From: Brugia malayi
Lineage: Eukaryota; Nematoda; Chromadorea; Rhabditida; Onchocercidae
NCBI RefSeq assembly: GCF_000002995.4
Contig: NW_025062478.1
Coordinates: forward strand, 12,582,001 to 12,646,000
Direction of reading: 5' to 3'
Length of the DNA stretch: 64,000 nucleotides
The notes below the pieces were generated by a model. The model saw nothing but the letters and a program-made list of their open reading frames with translations, did no database searches and was not told the origin of the DNA. Positions 46,376 through 64,000 of the stretch are shown one piece after another (the first letter of the stretch is position 1; each line of letters starts with the position of its first letter). The position numbers were made by a program, and so were the translations under genes.

Positions 46376-47754
46376 TGGTTGTGATTTGAAATTATCCTAA
46401 AGCACATTAAGTGTGAAAAATTAGTTATGTAGAATATTTGAGCCCAGGTGATGATAAATTAGTTCATGAGAAGTGTATCTAATGATGTGCTTTGTAAGAA
46501 GTTTGCTTAATGTTTTTTGAACTCAGTGTTACACTATTATGACGCATAACAGTACACTTGAATGCTTTGGTTTAGTAAGAAAAGAGAGAGGGCTAAAAGA
46601 GTTTCCGGAAAAATATATCCACATATCTTCACAATATTGCATTATTTTGACATATTATTCAGAAGTTTTGGTAACTTTCGAATTTGTTCGATGATCAAAA
46701 TGCAGCAATAATAGTATTATCATAACAGTAATCGTGTAGTCTTTGATATTTGCATTCCATTCTTCCTTTAAACCATTTAAAGCTTGAAGTAAGGCTTACT
46801 AGAATTGTCATCAGAAAACAAGAGCCAATATCAAAGATCCCGAAAGAAACATTAGCAAAGAAATCTGTATACTATTCCATTGAGAAAAGAGAAATTAGCA
46901 CAATGAGATCTCCCTCTCATCTTTTTTTTTATTTCTTTTTGTTTTTATTTCTTTTATTTCTTTTCAGGCATCAAGATTTCATTACAGTATTTGAACTTGT
47001 AAATACCGTTCTAGGTGCTGTATTGTTGATGACCAGTGCAAGGCTTGTTTTTCTTTTTAGAATTTAAATTTAATTTAAGAGTGATAATAATGATGAAAAC
47101 ATCTCTACAAATTTTTATCCGTATCCATAGCAAAAATCTATGAGAAATTATAGAAGAGTTACGAAACAGAGGAAATAATTAAAATGCTCAGAACTATTTT
47201 TTTTTTTTTCTGTGACTGATACTCCATGTAAATTCAGCTCTTTTTATCTGTTTACATGAAATATACATATTTCAAGTTGCATTTTTAACATAAGAGAAGA
47301 GCGAAAGAAAATGGTAAAGCGCAGAGAACTGAAAATTAGAAAATATAAAAATCGTGGTAACAATGCTGCACAAATATATCATTGATTTATCGAGGCGAAA
47401 GAACATAAAAAGCAAACATAAAGAAATGAAAATTACAAAACATGCATGTCTCGTAACAATACTGCACAAATATGTTATTGATCTGTCATAAAAGGAAATG
47501 AAAAAAATTCGTTGCTGTATTTATTGTAAAGAAATGACTGTAAGTCGATTGTGGGCAAAAAAATCGTTGGGATCTATTTGAAATAAAAGATTGGCTGTAT
47601 CCCACCTTGTTAACTTTGCTGATAGGGAATGTATTTTCGGGAAATGTTACTTTTGGGAAGTACGGTCTTCTTGCTCAATTTCAAAATTAAAAATCACACA
47701 TACAGCTGTTTTTGAAGGGTTTTTTTTCTAGAACTTCATTTCGAAACACTGAAA
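46376..47754. other. Convergent intergenic region
   Basis: Lies between the 3' ends of the gene at 43021 and the PI4-kinase. An imperfect direct repeat of about 35 bp, at 47356-47391 and 47452-47487 (period about 96 bp), is the only structure noticed. Confidence 0.6.
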
Positions 47755-49904
47755 CTAACAGCACCGTCTCCCCGAATAGTCTGGAGTTTTAGCTTTAAAA
47801 CACTCTTCCCAAATATCGGATGTCGGATATTTACGATATCGTTTAGTAACAACAAGAAGTGGTCGTTGAATCATTTTCAGCGGCGATTCATTTTCCAATA
47901 GAGCAAGGCGTAAATTCCATAACTGAAAAAATATTTGGACAGCTCACCATTATATTCTAAGTATTTTTCTAATCAATTAATCGTGGAATAATTTTAATCA
48001 AAATCACCTGTCCTCGGAATACTTTCAATTGATTATTTATCAGAAATCTATTATTGGTAGTATCAATCATGAAGAGCTTTTTAATTTCCGTACATAAACG
48101 ATGAACGAACATTGGGGTAAGTAAAGATAACAAACGATCGCGTAATTGTTCATCCCAAGGCTGGAAATATGACAAATTCAGCAGGAAAGTTATAATAAAA
48201 TATTTATAAAGAAATCACAACATATGATTTGAATGTAGAGAAAAATTACGTAAAAAATCATTTACTTAAGGGTTTAATTTGCAATCTTCATAATTTGAGA
48301 AAAAGTCTTTCATTGACAAAAGAGTAATAAATTAAAAAATAAAGAACTTCGCTACTTCCTGAGAAGTTATACTTTAATATTAGAAAAAATTTTGTCTGGT
48401 ATGCAACAACAAATTGATAATCATTTTAAGCAATTAAGGAATATATCGTTGAAACTATCAATTTATTCGGACACTAATTTATGATAGTTGAATAGCTGAT
48501 AAAAAAAAAATTTAAATTATGCCTCTCGCGTGCTATCCATATTTGCCCAGCCGTATACAAATGGCCGAAGAACTGTTGCAGTTTCTGGATGTTTAACAGG
48601 AAATGCTAAGCCATGATCTATAGCTGCAATATCAAGTGTTTCATCCGGTATATACCTGAAATTAAGCTAAATAAAAAACTTGAAACATATACAGAACACA
48701 ACATGTCGAGTAAAAAATAGAAATTTTGGACAATTGAAATATAAGATAAATAAATAATTAACCGTATCAACCAATTATCCATGGTCCGATCAGTATTCCG
48801 AATTACATAATCTAATACACACATTTTTTGAAACAAAACAAGGAAACGCTTCCGTTCGAGGGATGTAAGTGGATCATTGGTACCGATAAACTCCCAACCA
48901 GGTACCACATCATACGCGGGTTTGTAACCATGAACAAAGAGCTTAAATATATTTAACATTCAATTTTCTTCTAAAAAATAACAAGGAAGAAATTTGAGAA
49001 CAATGAAACTTTTTATGTTCCAACAAAATTAAGATATTATGAAATGGGAAACATTAGTAGATTAAAAATATTATTGATTACCTGGTAACTTCCAATTTTT
49101 GGAAACACTTCTGATTTTGAACAACATCGTCGTGGATAAAAGAATGCCGGAGATGCCATTTTAACAATACGAGTCTTTGGTACAATGTATAGCTATAAAT
49201 TAATGTATAAATAAATAAAATTAAAAGATGAATAAAATGTGCTTCAATTTTCAGTTATTAAAAAATTCTAAAAGAATTAATTAAAATTTTTGCATAAATT
49301 ATACGAACCTGAAACCGTTCATCAACCAATGAAGCAGCTACTTCAGATAGATAACCATTAAGTGGTATTAAACATGAACGTCCGTAACAGCAAAAACAGA
49401 GGAATCGTTGTAAAAATTTTGGCCATTTCGGATTATTTTCCGCAAATGGTTCTTCATCTTTTGGTTTAAATACACCAATATGTCGGCCTTGTAAATTTCG
49501 AACAAAATAGGAGCCTAAAAAGGAAAAAAAAAAAAAAAAACTCTCAGCTTAACATATACAAAAAAAGATGAATAGTTTAAGTGTAAGCAGCTAAGAGAAA
49601 AAACAGGGAAAAATATTACGATTAAACTCGAATGTACATTTATGTTTATAAATATTCCATTTAATTATAATTCATATATATTATATACATATTAGCATCA
49701 AATGGTAGATAAAATATTTGAAGAAATACCTGAACTTCCGGATGGAATCAAAATTGGATGAATGTTACATTGGAATGCTTCTAAGCAATCATTCAAATTT
49801 TCCACAAAATCTTCATCATCAACATCAAACATTAATAATTTTAACTTATTATCTTCTCCATGTAATCGACGCCAAAACATTTTAATTTGTTGTCTTCGTT
49901 TCAT
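47755..49904 (-). CDS. Type II phosphatidylinositol 4-kinase
   Basis: Exons 49730-49904, 49309-49514, 49082-49192, 48763-48941, 48523-48655, 48008-48160 and 47755-47922 join in phase to 374 residues from the first Met seen. Landmarks: SGSSGSYFV and GVFKPKDEEPF (ATP site), a Cys cluster FLCFCC (97-101) at the place of the palmitoylated CCPCC motif, GYLSEVAASLVDERF, the catalytic RNTDRTMDNWLI (212-223), IDHGLAFP (236-242; DNG is usual) and LKVFRGQLWNLRLAL. Family role: makes PI4P on Golgi and endosomal membranes. The protein ends in two cysteines. Intron 5 has a GC donor (GAG|GCATAA). The first exon shown has an acceptor (ACTTACAG) just upstream of its Met in a phase that needs one more base, so an upstream coding exon probably exists. 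Confidence 0.93.
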
Positions 49905-50243
49905 TCTGTGATCTGTAAGTATAAATTAAATTAAATTTATGATTAGAAATTTTAAAATGAATATTTTTAATAGCATAAATTCAGTCAAATTATTACCTCA
50001 TCAATATTTTAAAACATTGACTGTTAGAAGATTACCAAAGATAAAGCATATTTCCAACGAGTTTATGATTTACTATGATTAAGAAACCGGAAAAAAAAAA
50101 AAAAAAAAACGTTTTACTTTACATTTATATTGCGTATAAAATATTTCTAAAATTTTTTTTGGATGAAAAATTATTACAAATATATCAAAAAAATTTAAAT
50201 AATCAACATTTCGTAATCCTGATTACCCACATACACTATTACT

Positions 50244-50275
<32 letters not shown>

Positions 50276-52390
50276 CTATCACTCTAATATATTCAATCTC
50301 TATATTATTTCCGATATTATATCATACCATAATTAATAATTTCTTTCCAAAATAATTCTCCGATATTTTCTAAAATACAACTCTTCAAATATACACTATT
50401 GAAAATAAATCAACAATGGTTTATGAATATTACGAATTATTTCACTAAAAAATAAACAGAAAAATTAAAAAAAAAAAAAGGAGACTAAATAGTAAAAGTT
50501 AGTCAACAAAAGCAAGTAATGATAATAATAAACAATAAAGCATGAGATAAAATATTTATCGAATAACTTTCCCAATCTTTTATTAAAAGCATCACTTAAT
50601 AGGGCAAGTTTTTTTTTTTTTTTTTTCAATCATAAATTAAAGACCTATTATATCTCATTATTTCTCTTTATTTCCGTCTTTTTTTATCATTATTTCTGGA
50701 ACACATTTCTCATATATATTAAATAGAGGAAAAAAAAAAAACAAATACATATAACATGAATTAAATTTTTATTAAAATTTTTTCCTCACTATAAACCACA
50801 AAAAATTTATTCAGCATTCATTCTTCATATCTACATCACTAATACTAAAATCATCCCTCTCTCTCTCTCTCTCTCCCTTTCTCGAGAATATTAAAAGGGG
50901 TTGGTCTAGACGAGAAGGAAAAGAAGAAAGAGAAAAAGAAAATATCTGAATCATGTAAAAATATTTTTTGGGCAATTTTTTTTTTTTTTGCTATTATAAT
51001 TGTAAAAGTTTTCTCTTTCACATCATACGTGGTAATTTTTGCTACATGAATTTTCATTTTCTATAATTCAAATTCATATATTAATATATTATACAATAAA
51101 TGTGAGAGAAAAAAAAAAAGGACAAACAAAAACAATAACACAAACATACAAACAAAACAATAATAAAAACAACAAAAATAACAAACAGTAATACGCAATA
51201 ACAATAATAATAATAAACAATAAACTTTATTGGAATATTTATATGAATTTTTTTGACATGAAAAACATCCCATAGCATATTTTTGTTATATTATAATAAA
51301 CTTTCATAAATAATTCTAGTATGCAATAGCAACAACAATAACAATAACAACGGAGAAAATAATGGGCGACAAAAATTTACGGAAATTAATCAAATTAGTA
51401 ATATCATTCTGTATTAGCAAACCAAATTTCCTTCTTCTAAATTTTAATTAATTATTTAAATTAGCAAAAGCTCAATTCACCAAAAAAACAATTTTATCAA
51501 TTGCACTAAATTATACAAACACACTGCAAATGAATCACACATTATTTTGATGTTAATTTTTAGTTCTTGATATTACTTGATGAAAGAAAAAAAAAGAAAA
51601 AAAGAATGTCACTTCTCTTAATTGATTACAGCAATCACAGACTGATAATATTATCATTAAACAACGCTGTTTTATTTCTACAAAACATGTATTTAGAGAT
51701 TTTAATCAGCATATACTAAAATTAATCTATAAAGTTTTTCTTTTTTCTTCGCATACGAATAATAGTATTGTTAAACATAATAAGTTACCATTTATCAGTA
51801 TGATGATTAAGCAGCACTTAACAAATAAAATATAGTTGTAATCGAAAAATTTAACAAACAAGTGAAATGTTTCGTATTTATGGTAGTAATCATCATGGAT
51901 TTTAACAATTCACCGAACTATAGCACATAATTCATATAATCATGTAATACTTTTTTTTTTTTTTTTGACAATAATTTTGCTGAAATTTGCGCTAAATTAC
52001 AACTGAACCATAACGATCAATAAATCCGAATTAATAACTAACAAAAAATAAAAAGTACTGCAAATTTATTTGTTTTTTTATTACAATATTGACACTTTTT
52101 TTCTTCAAGACAATAACTATTACTCATTAATTTTTAAGCAACTATTTAGCTATTTTTTTCTCGACTTAAATCCGATGACATATATCTTAAATTTTTTCTC
52201 AAACAATACGACATCCTTCGGCACATTTTTCCAACCAATAATAACATATCAAATTTTTTTATGCAAACAAAAAAAAAAAAAAAGGAATGAAGAATAATGC
52301 CCTGATAGATCAATGTAACATCAAAATGATAAATGATGACGAATTTTGAGACGATTTATAAAACTTAAGTTAAAAAAAGAAGTCTCTTAC
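49905..52390. other. Large intron or spacer upstream of the PI4-kinase
   Basis: Rich in homopolymers, with an (AAT)n run at 50246-50272 and a (TC)n run at 50856-50874. No exon was recognised. If the exons at 52391-52545 belong to the kinase, this is an intron of about 2.5 kb. Confidence 0.45.
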
Positions 52391-52545
52391 CGAACGAATG
52401 CTCAAAATTTTGTTTACAAAAAGTAGTCGAAAAGAGGACAAGCTGACAGACAGTTGCAAAATCAATAAAAATTTGCAAAAAAAAAAAAAAGAAAACCTGA
52501 AAATTTCTGACACATACAGCTTCACCATGGCCCTTTGTAATTTCT
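52391..52545 (-). CDS. Possible 5' exons of the PI4-kinase gene
   Basis: Two minus-strand pieces, 52497-52545 (EITKGHGEAVCVRNFQ) and 52391-52442 (LVLFSTTFCKQNFEHSF plus one base), are separated by a 54-bp GT-AG intron. The second ends in TTCG|GTAAG with one leftover base, exactly the phase needed by the acceptor at 49913 before the kinase's DHRMKRRQQ. Another frame through the same exons is also open, so the assignment is weak. Confidence 0.3.
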
Positions 52546-53335
52546 CTGAAATGGAAAAACTTTCGAAACAATCAATGCTTCTGATGCCTACAAAGTAAGA
52601 TTTAAATTCCTAGTAAAGTATTTAGATTTAAATTTCTAGTAATGCAAAAGTAACTACGGACAAAAAATTAATGATATATCTAACATATAGTGTTATTATA
52701 TTAGAGAAATCGAAGTGTGATTTATTTAAGGAAGAGTTACAGCTAGGAAAAAAATTTGTAAGTGGAATTTTTTGGCATTAATTTCTTTGACTTGTTTTTG
52801 ACTATGCTTAAATCCTTCAATTTCTCTTTTACGCATATTTCCAAATAATAATACTTTTCACAAATTAATCAAATTTTCGCACATTTCTGAACAAGAATAA
52901 TTGTGCAAATGATTAAAAAGCACTGCAACTTCACAGTGAAATTTTTACGTATCACTTTGTGACATAAAGATAAGTGGGAAATATGAGAATAAATTTTTAA
53001 AAAATCTATAGTTAAACACATTCGCATACATTTTGCCTGATTTTGCATGAAAAAAAAAAAGAAACCAATATTGAAACAAAAGAAATGAATGCAGCAACGG
53101 GATACTGGCAAATATAAAAATGAAATGGAACGGAATTCTGAAAAAAAGTATCAATCATAAATTGACAAATCCATGAGTTGATTTTAAGTGTGAGATAATT
53201 CAAAACATATAAAAATAACAAATAATAAGGCAAAAAATCATTCATGCCTAGTTTCTTCACAAACAACTGAGAAGTCTTCAAATATGAGTTGAATCGACCA
53301 AATGTTCCTTTCTAGCATTTACTGCTACCACTAAG

Positions 53336-59138
<5,803 letters not shown>

Positions 59139-59171
59139 TTCTGTGTCCAATAGTTTGAAATTAAAGCCACC

Positions 59172-59182
59172 TGAACAAAAAA
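59172..59182 (-). promoter_or_regulatory. Probable trans-splice acceptor of CTP synthase
   Basis: The reverse-strand TTTGTTCAG lies 35 bases before the start codon with no coding exon upstream, preceded by a pure T run of the antisense poly(A) at 59179-59200. This is the expected form of a spliced-leader site in an operon or single gene. Confidence 0.5.
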
Positions 59183-59831
59183 AAAAAAAAAAAAAAAAAA
59201 TTTATTGATATTATACAATTGAATTGAGTATATAGGTTACGCACGTGAATTTAGAAAGTTCTAACCAAATCAAAAAAGAGAAACTTTGAATACTAATACT
59301 ATGGTACCTAAATTGCTATTTTTCATATATAGCTATTGAAATGATTACAAATATTCTCTAAGTAATCTATAACTATCACAGATATATTATTAGCGCTTAA
59401 CAGCAATTACAGCTTCAGCTTAACAACAAGGAAAAAAAGTAATAAAGATACACACATCAATGCTTTATTCAGCATATACTACAATTTATACACAATACAG
59501 CTCAATAGAGCTAATACTATATTTAAAAATTTTTAGAAGTATTTGGAGGAAAGTAATTCAATCAAAGATGAAAATAGAGGAAGAAATAACAACTCAAAAT
59601 AAATGTGAGAAGAGAGGACAGAAACTTGGAGATATTATTAGATCTAGTTCATGGAAATATTAATGCATGTACTACTGACCTCAACGTCACCTATTTTCGA
59701 ATTGTTATTTATGCTCCAAACAGCGTAACAGTCATTATTATTAATTATTCTCTGGTTTTTTATTTCCTTTAACTTAATAGCTAAGTAATACAGTGTTATT
59801 CCCAGCTTCTTTTGTCAAGGACTAAATAATT

Positions 59832-60413
59832 TTACGAATATTTAATCTTATCCGAATTTTCGCTATCTGCAACATCCTTAATACTTTCTAATTCTGAGAA
59901 ATCGAATTTAAATTCAGGCAATGACATGTTATCCAACTCTGGAGGACAAGGCGTCGGAACAGAATTGTCAAAATGGGGCCGTAACTCTGCCGGACCAACA
60001 GTCCATGCCTCCACTTTTGTTGGCATTTCATCACCATATAAATCTAACCAAATTTCTGGTCTTGTTTCATCATAAATAGAATTTCCATGTACCGTTTCAA
60101 CCTGTAACACTTCATTCAACGAAATGGAAGTTTAATCATATAACTGAATAGTGAATTACGAAATTAATCCACAAAATCGCAAAAATATAGAAGAAACTTT
60201 ACTGCCGAAATTTCAAAAAAAAAAAAAAAAAACTGAAACATAAATTAAATTTAAGCAGACCTTCTTGAAAAGGTGTTTAATCATGCCAAATTGAGGGTCC
60301 AAACATAAATCCAAATCTATCCGTTTTTCCTCCATCCTTACTACATCACCGTTTTCACATACAGCTCGCTGAAATCTTTTCATGGGAAACTTCCATTTTG
60401 CATTAAGAAACAT
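59832..60413 (-). CDS. Conserved-looking 140-residue protein, unrecognised
   Basis: Two exons, 60261-60413 and 59832-60101, in phase 0. It starts MFLNAKWKFPMKRFQRAV, followed by MEEKRIDLDLCLDPQFGMIKH. The second exon has IYDETRPEIWLDLYGDEM, a Trp/Pro-rich WTVGPAELRPHFDN, and an acidic tail. There is no signal peptide or membrane helix. It lies between mS34 and CTP synthase on the same strand, which suggests co-transcription. The basic, aromatic N-terminal end could be a mitochondrial presequence, but I do not know the family. Composition and clean splicing make it a real gene. Confidence 0.75.
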
Positions 60414-60666
60414 GTAATTACATATGGCGAAATTTGGTTACGAGTATTCGAAAGAGTTGTTTAAATTTCACTTTATGGAATGTCGTTTTTGTCACATTTT
60501 GACAAATTTTGGTTTCAAGTAGTTTCATTGAAAAAAAAAAATTATGGACAAAGAAGGAAAGTTGTTAGCAATACTTTCGTCAGAAGAAAACATCAATTTT
60601 TAAATTAATTTAAAATCTATGACACAAGTAAAAAGTTCTGAAAGTACTGAAACAAATCTTCAAAGG

Positions 60667-61541
60667 CTAATAACACACAAGATACGGAGGAAGTGGCATC
60701 GTCTTCGGATACTCGATTGGTTTCATAGGACTGTCACACTTCATGAATTCATCTTCCTCGTGCTTGTGAATTAAACGCCAATCTGTACAAAAAGAAACTG
60801 AATAATGATTAAATTAACTGTGAATTCACTTCAATTTATTTATAATGCCCTTCTAATTTCAAGAATGATTCCATGGTATTTGAAAGTGAACAATGGCCTC
60901 GCTAAAATGACACAGAACTGAAAATGAAAAACATAGAATTCTGAATTTAACAGACGGCAGAGAAATTGCCAAAATGGACAGTTTTCAAAAAAGAAAAAAA
61001 TAGCTGTGACAAACCTGAGCGTGCCAAGTCGGCACTAAACTCATACAAACCTAAATTAATGCCTCTAAAAGTCCAATCTGCCCAAAGTTTTCCCCGAAGT
61101 AACCAACGATCCATACTTGGACAAGCCTAAAAATCAAATTTCAACCAAAAAAAAAACGAATTTTTCAATGCGTTGACAAAAAATTAATTCTCTGACAACT
61201 TCCATCTTTCCACTAACATTCAGAACTAGAAAATTATTATATCAGAGAAATTTAACTAACGGTCAATTAATTGTGACTCTAAATAAAAGGAGGTAAATAC
61301 CATCAAAATAAATCTTCGACATATCTTCCCTATTTCTATCAATTTTATACCTTCAACAATTCATCCCTTTTACCTGAACAATTTTTAGGTAAGATGGTTG
61401 TTTCGGCCATTTTCTCGCCCATTCATTCTTTGTTACAATCCTTCCAATTCCAAGATTTCGCAACTGACAAAGGATCTCCCAAAGAAATTTTCCTTCAGCA
61501 TTTATGTCATAATTCCCGATGTAGCGTATATTTGGAATCAT
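60667..61541 (-). CDS. Mitochondrial ribosomal protein mS34 (MRPS34)
   Basis: Three exons, 61374-61541, 61015-61126 and 60667-60782, give 131 residues. Landmarks: IRYIGNYDINAEGKFLWEIL, NLGIGRIVTKNEWARKW, a middle part GKLWADWTFRGINLG, and DWRLIHKHEEDEF, which matches the HDWRLVPKHEEEAF motif of mS34, then a Pro-rich end PKTMPLPPYLVCY. It is a structural protein of the mitochondrial small subunit. The product is shorter than human mS34 at both ends. The start follows an A run (18 bases) and a GTTGTTGTAG acceptor at about 61573, so the 5' leader is about 30 bases if trans-spliced there. Confidence 0.85.
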
Positions 61542-63434
61542 TTTTTTTTTTTTTTTTGATAAAACCTACAACAACAATCATTACTACTAGCTATTCGTAT
61601 AACTTATACAGATCTACTAGAAATTCGTCAGCGTATTGTGTTTTTAAGACAGCAATCAATTGAAACAATCAGAGTAGCAAAGCAAAAAAAAAGTGAAATT
61701 TTTAATTTCACTTTTTTTTTTATTGTTAATAACTTTTCATTCTGCAAATTTTATACATACACTACAAATAGTTGCATGTGTGTGTGTGTGTTTACTTACA
61801 ACAGTTGAAAAAAAAAAAAAGATAAGCGATCTGCAAGATAAAAATTTTAGTCAATAATAACAATAATAAATTTTTAAAGAGAAAACAACAACCAATAACA
61901 ACCCATGACAGTAACAAAGATTAAAAATTTTACATAAAGACTTTAAATACTTTTTATTTAATAATGATAACAACGAATCTAAAAGTAATATTTTAGTAAG
62001 AACAACGAATTAAAAATAATGTCAAAAGAATAATATTTAAAAAAAAAAAAAAAAAAGCGAAAGAGAAAGAGAAAAGAAAAGTTCATCCATATAAAACAAT
62101 TTGACAAATAAAACAAATCAAGAAAATTATTGAAAGAAAAAAAATGAAAAGACATTAAGACAAAAATATTTTATCTAAAATCTTTAGTGCGGAAATATTT
62201 CTGCGACATTTTGCGCATTTATACAATAATGATAGGTTAACATTCAAATTGCCAAACATTTCACTTCTTTTTGTTGTATTACATTCAGTGATAACGTCAA
62301 TATATCTATCAGTAAATCGCAGAGTGTTCTAAACTGATTCTTTTCTTTTGCCTTTGCTATCATTGCTTACCAAATGAAAAATCAATAATGCATAGTTAAG
62401 CACTGAGATTTTTTTGTGGGAGTTATTTCATCCAGTTGATGTTAAAATCATTTCACATGCATTAGTTCTCGAATTAAAAATATTTGCTACATTAGGTAAA
62501 AAATTTCGTTTCATTTGTTTTTCTTTTTTGACTCAATAAAGTTTTTTTTTTTTAAGAAAGAAGTCAACCAATTGATGCTATATCCAAATAATTAAACAAT
62601 TAAGATTTCCCGTATAATGTCTGGTTAATTTTTCAATTTCTAATTAATTTAGCAAAAAAAAAAGAAAATCGTTCAACTAAATTTTAGCGAAAATTGTAAC
62701 ACAAATGAGTATTGTTTGTTTTTCAGGGAATAAAATTCTCTCAGATAATTCTTTTGATTATATAACTAAAGTATTTAATTTTCAAGCACTTTTCTCCTTT
62801 TTTATATTCAGTATAAATTCAATCACAAAAAAAAAAGAAAGAAAACCGATGATTCCTTTTTCAAAATTATTTTTATTATACTAATATTAATAATTATCGT
62901 TAATTTAATAAATAATATTTGGCATTTTAATACTCAAGATTTCAAATAATATTTTGAAATAATATTTATGCATTTATTTCAAATAAAAGAAAAAAGAATT
63001 TTTTTTTTTTTTTTCAAATTAAAATGTCAACAATGAAATATTGTTTATAATTTGCCATATTAATTCGTTTGTTTTTTTCAATACTGTACAAAGCTTTTTT
63101 CCCATTTTCACTTTTTTTTCCTGTTATTAGCATATTTTTTCCTCCCTTTTTTTTTTTTTTTTTATTATACTCTTTGCTTTTTTGAAATTAAGCAAAAAAT
63201 TTTTCATCCCTTACTAATTTCAAAGAATTTCTGCAAAATTCATTTTGTGATTAGGAAATGCTTTGTAAACAAATAGAATTCCCAATAGGGATCATCTGAA
63301 AGTTACAGTTCACTTTTATAAGTTTTTTCTTTTTTTTTTATTTTTTTTTGTAAATCTATTTAGAAGTAACTTTATGGATTTACTTTACTTAGAGTCATAC
63401 TACTGCAATCATTGGTCTATCATAAACGAATGGA
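61542..63434. other. Divergent spacer
   Basis: Lies between the minus-strand mS34 and the plus-strand gene at 63435. It contains an inverted repeat at about 61684-61722 (poly-A, GTGAAATT, short loop, AATTTCAC, poly-T), a (TG)n run at 61780-61791 and many homopolymers. No exon was recognised. Confidence 0.6.
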
Positions 63435-63660
63435 ATGGGTGCAGGAACGTCAAAAATTAATTATAATGATTTCGTGCCATACAAGGACTTAGTAAATGAT
63501 TTGGTATATGAAATTAATAATTTCGTCCATATCAACAAAAAACGATATAAAATAGATGCATGTTTACAAAGTAATGATGAAATACGTCTTAAATTTACCG
63601 AAAATTGCTTCATGCCGATGAAATATGATGACATTTTAATGTCAAAATGCACAAGAAATC
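63435..63660 (+). CDS. First exon of a probable N-myristoylated protein, partial
   Basis: Starts MGAGTSKINYNDFVPYKDL; Gly2 with Ser6 and Lys7 is a good N-myristoylation context, as in small membrane-attached signalling proteins. The exon continues DLVYEINNFVHINKKRYKID to MSKCTRN and a likely C|GTATGC donor at 63661, after which the frame turns into low-complexity Phe/Leu text. The rest of the gene lies within or beyond the right end and was not found. Family not recognised. Confidence 0.6.
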
Positions 63661-64000
63661 GTATGCTTTTACTTATTTCATTTCTTTTTTCTTTTAATTT
63701 CATTTTAACAAAAAAGAGAAAATGATGAGAATTACCTTTTTTTTTTTTTTTAAAGTATCATCATATTAACTTATTTGAAATTGCAACATTTTGAACAATT
63801 TGATAAAATATCATTCTATCACTTCATTATAATGTAAGAAGAAAAAATATTATAAATGGTATCAAAGTTGAACTTTTGAATGTATACATAAATGAATGAA
63901 TGCTTGAGAAGAAATAATGAACAATTGCATTCCACTTGAGTTAATGACACACAATTGTCTAATGTTTTTCGTCTTACTTCATTTCATAAATTCAATTATT

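Overview
The window reads as nuclear DNA of a nematode, most likely a filarial (spirurid) worm. It is very AT-rich and full of homopolymer runs. Genes are split into short exons by introns of about 50 to 3000 bp, with TTTYAG-type 3' splice sites. Several start codons sit a few to about 35 bases after such a site, as expected for spliced-leader trans-splicing. The gene set (7B2/SBT-1, SLC35B4, ZIP9, type II PI4-kinase, CTP synthase, mS34) is ordinary animal housekeeping and neuroendocrine content. No bacterial, phage or CRISPR content was seen. Exon models were built by eye from reading frame, splice consensus, phase agreement and recalled family motifs, without any alignment or transcript.

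Layout. 316-2961 (-): ZIP9-type zinc transporter, cut by the left edge. 2962-11700: no firm gene, one possible two-exon microprotein. 11734-14478 (+): SLC35B4-type nucleotide-sugar transporter, complete in 8 exons. 14900-33600: a cluster of related C2H2 zinc-finger genes and relics, with one intact gene (B), two damaged long copies (A, C), a short remnant (E) and fragments (D, F, G), plus orphan copies of their upstream and downstream flanks. 34078-36542 (+): 7B2/SBT-1, the PC2 chaperone, complete in 7 exons. 36543-42700: mostly empty, with an orphan exon at 39136 and a nested hairpin at 41493-41571. 43021-46375 (+): an unrecognised basic protein in 7 exons. 47755-49904 (-): type II phosphatidylinositol 4-kinase. 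53336-59138 (-): CTP synthase in 16 exons. 59832-60413 (-): an unrecognised 140-residue protein. 60667-61541 (-): mitochondrial ribosomal protein mS34. 63435 to about 63660 (+): first exon of a protein with a MGAGTSK N-myristoylation-type start.

How things may fit together. mS34, the 140-residue protein and CTP synthase lie head to tail on the minus strand with gaps of 253 and 693 bp, and could be an operon resolved by trans-splicing. The zinc-finger cluster is the most unusual region. Copies carry an N-terminal pair of PLDLS-type motifs, the known binding motif of the CtBP corepressor, followed by highly similar tandem fingers. The copies are related by direct and inverted duplication and are breaking down at different rates. 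This looks like a fast birth-and-death family of repressor zinc-finger proteins, broadly comparable with vertebrate KRAB zinc-finger clusters; the role is inference.
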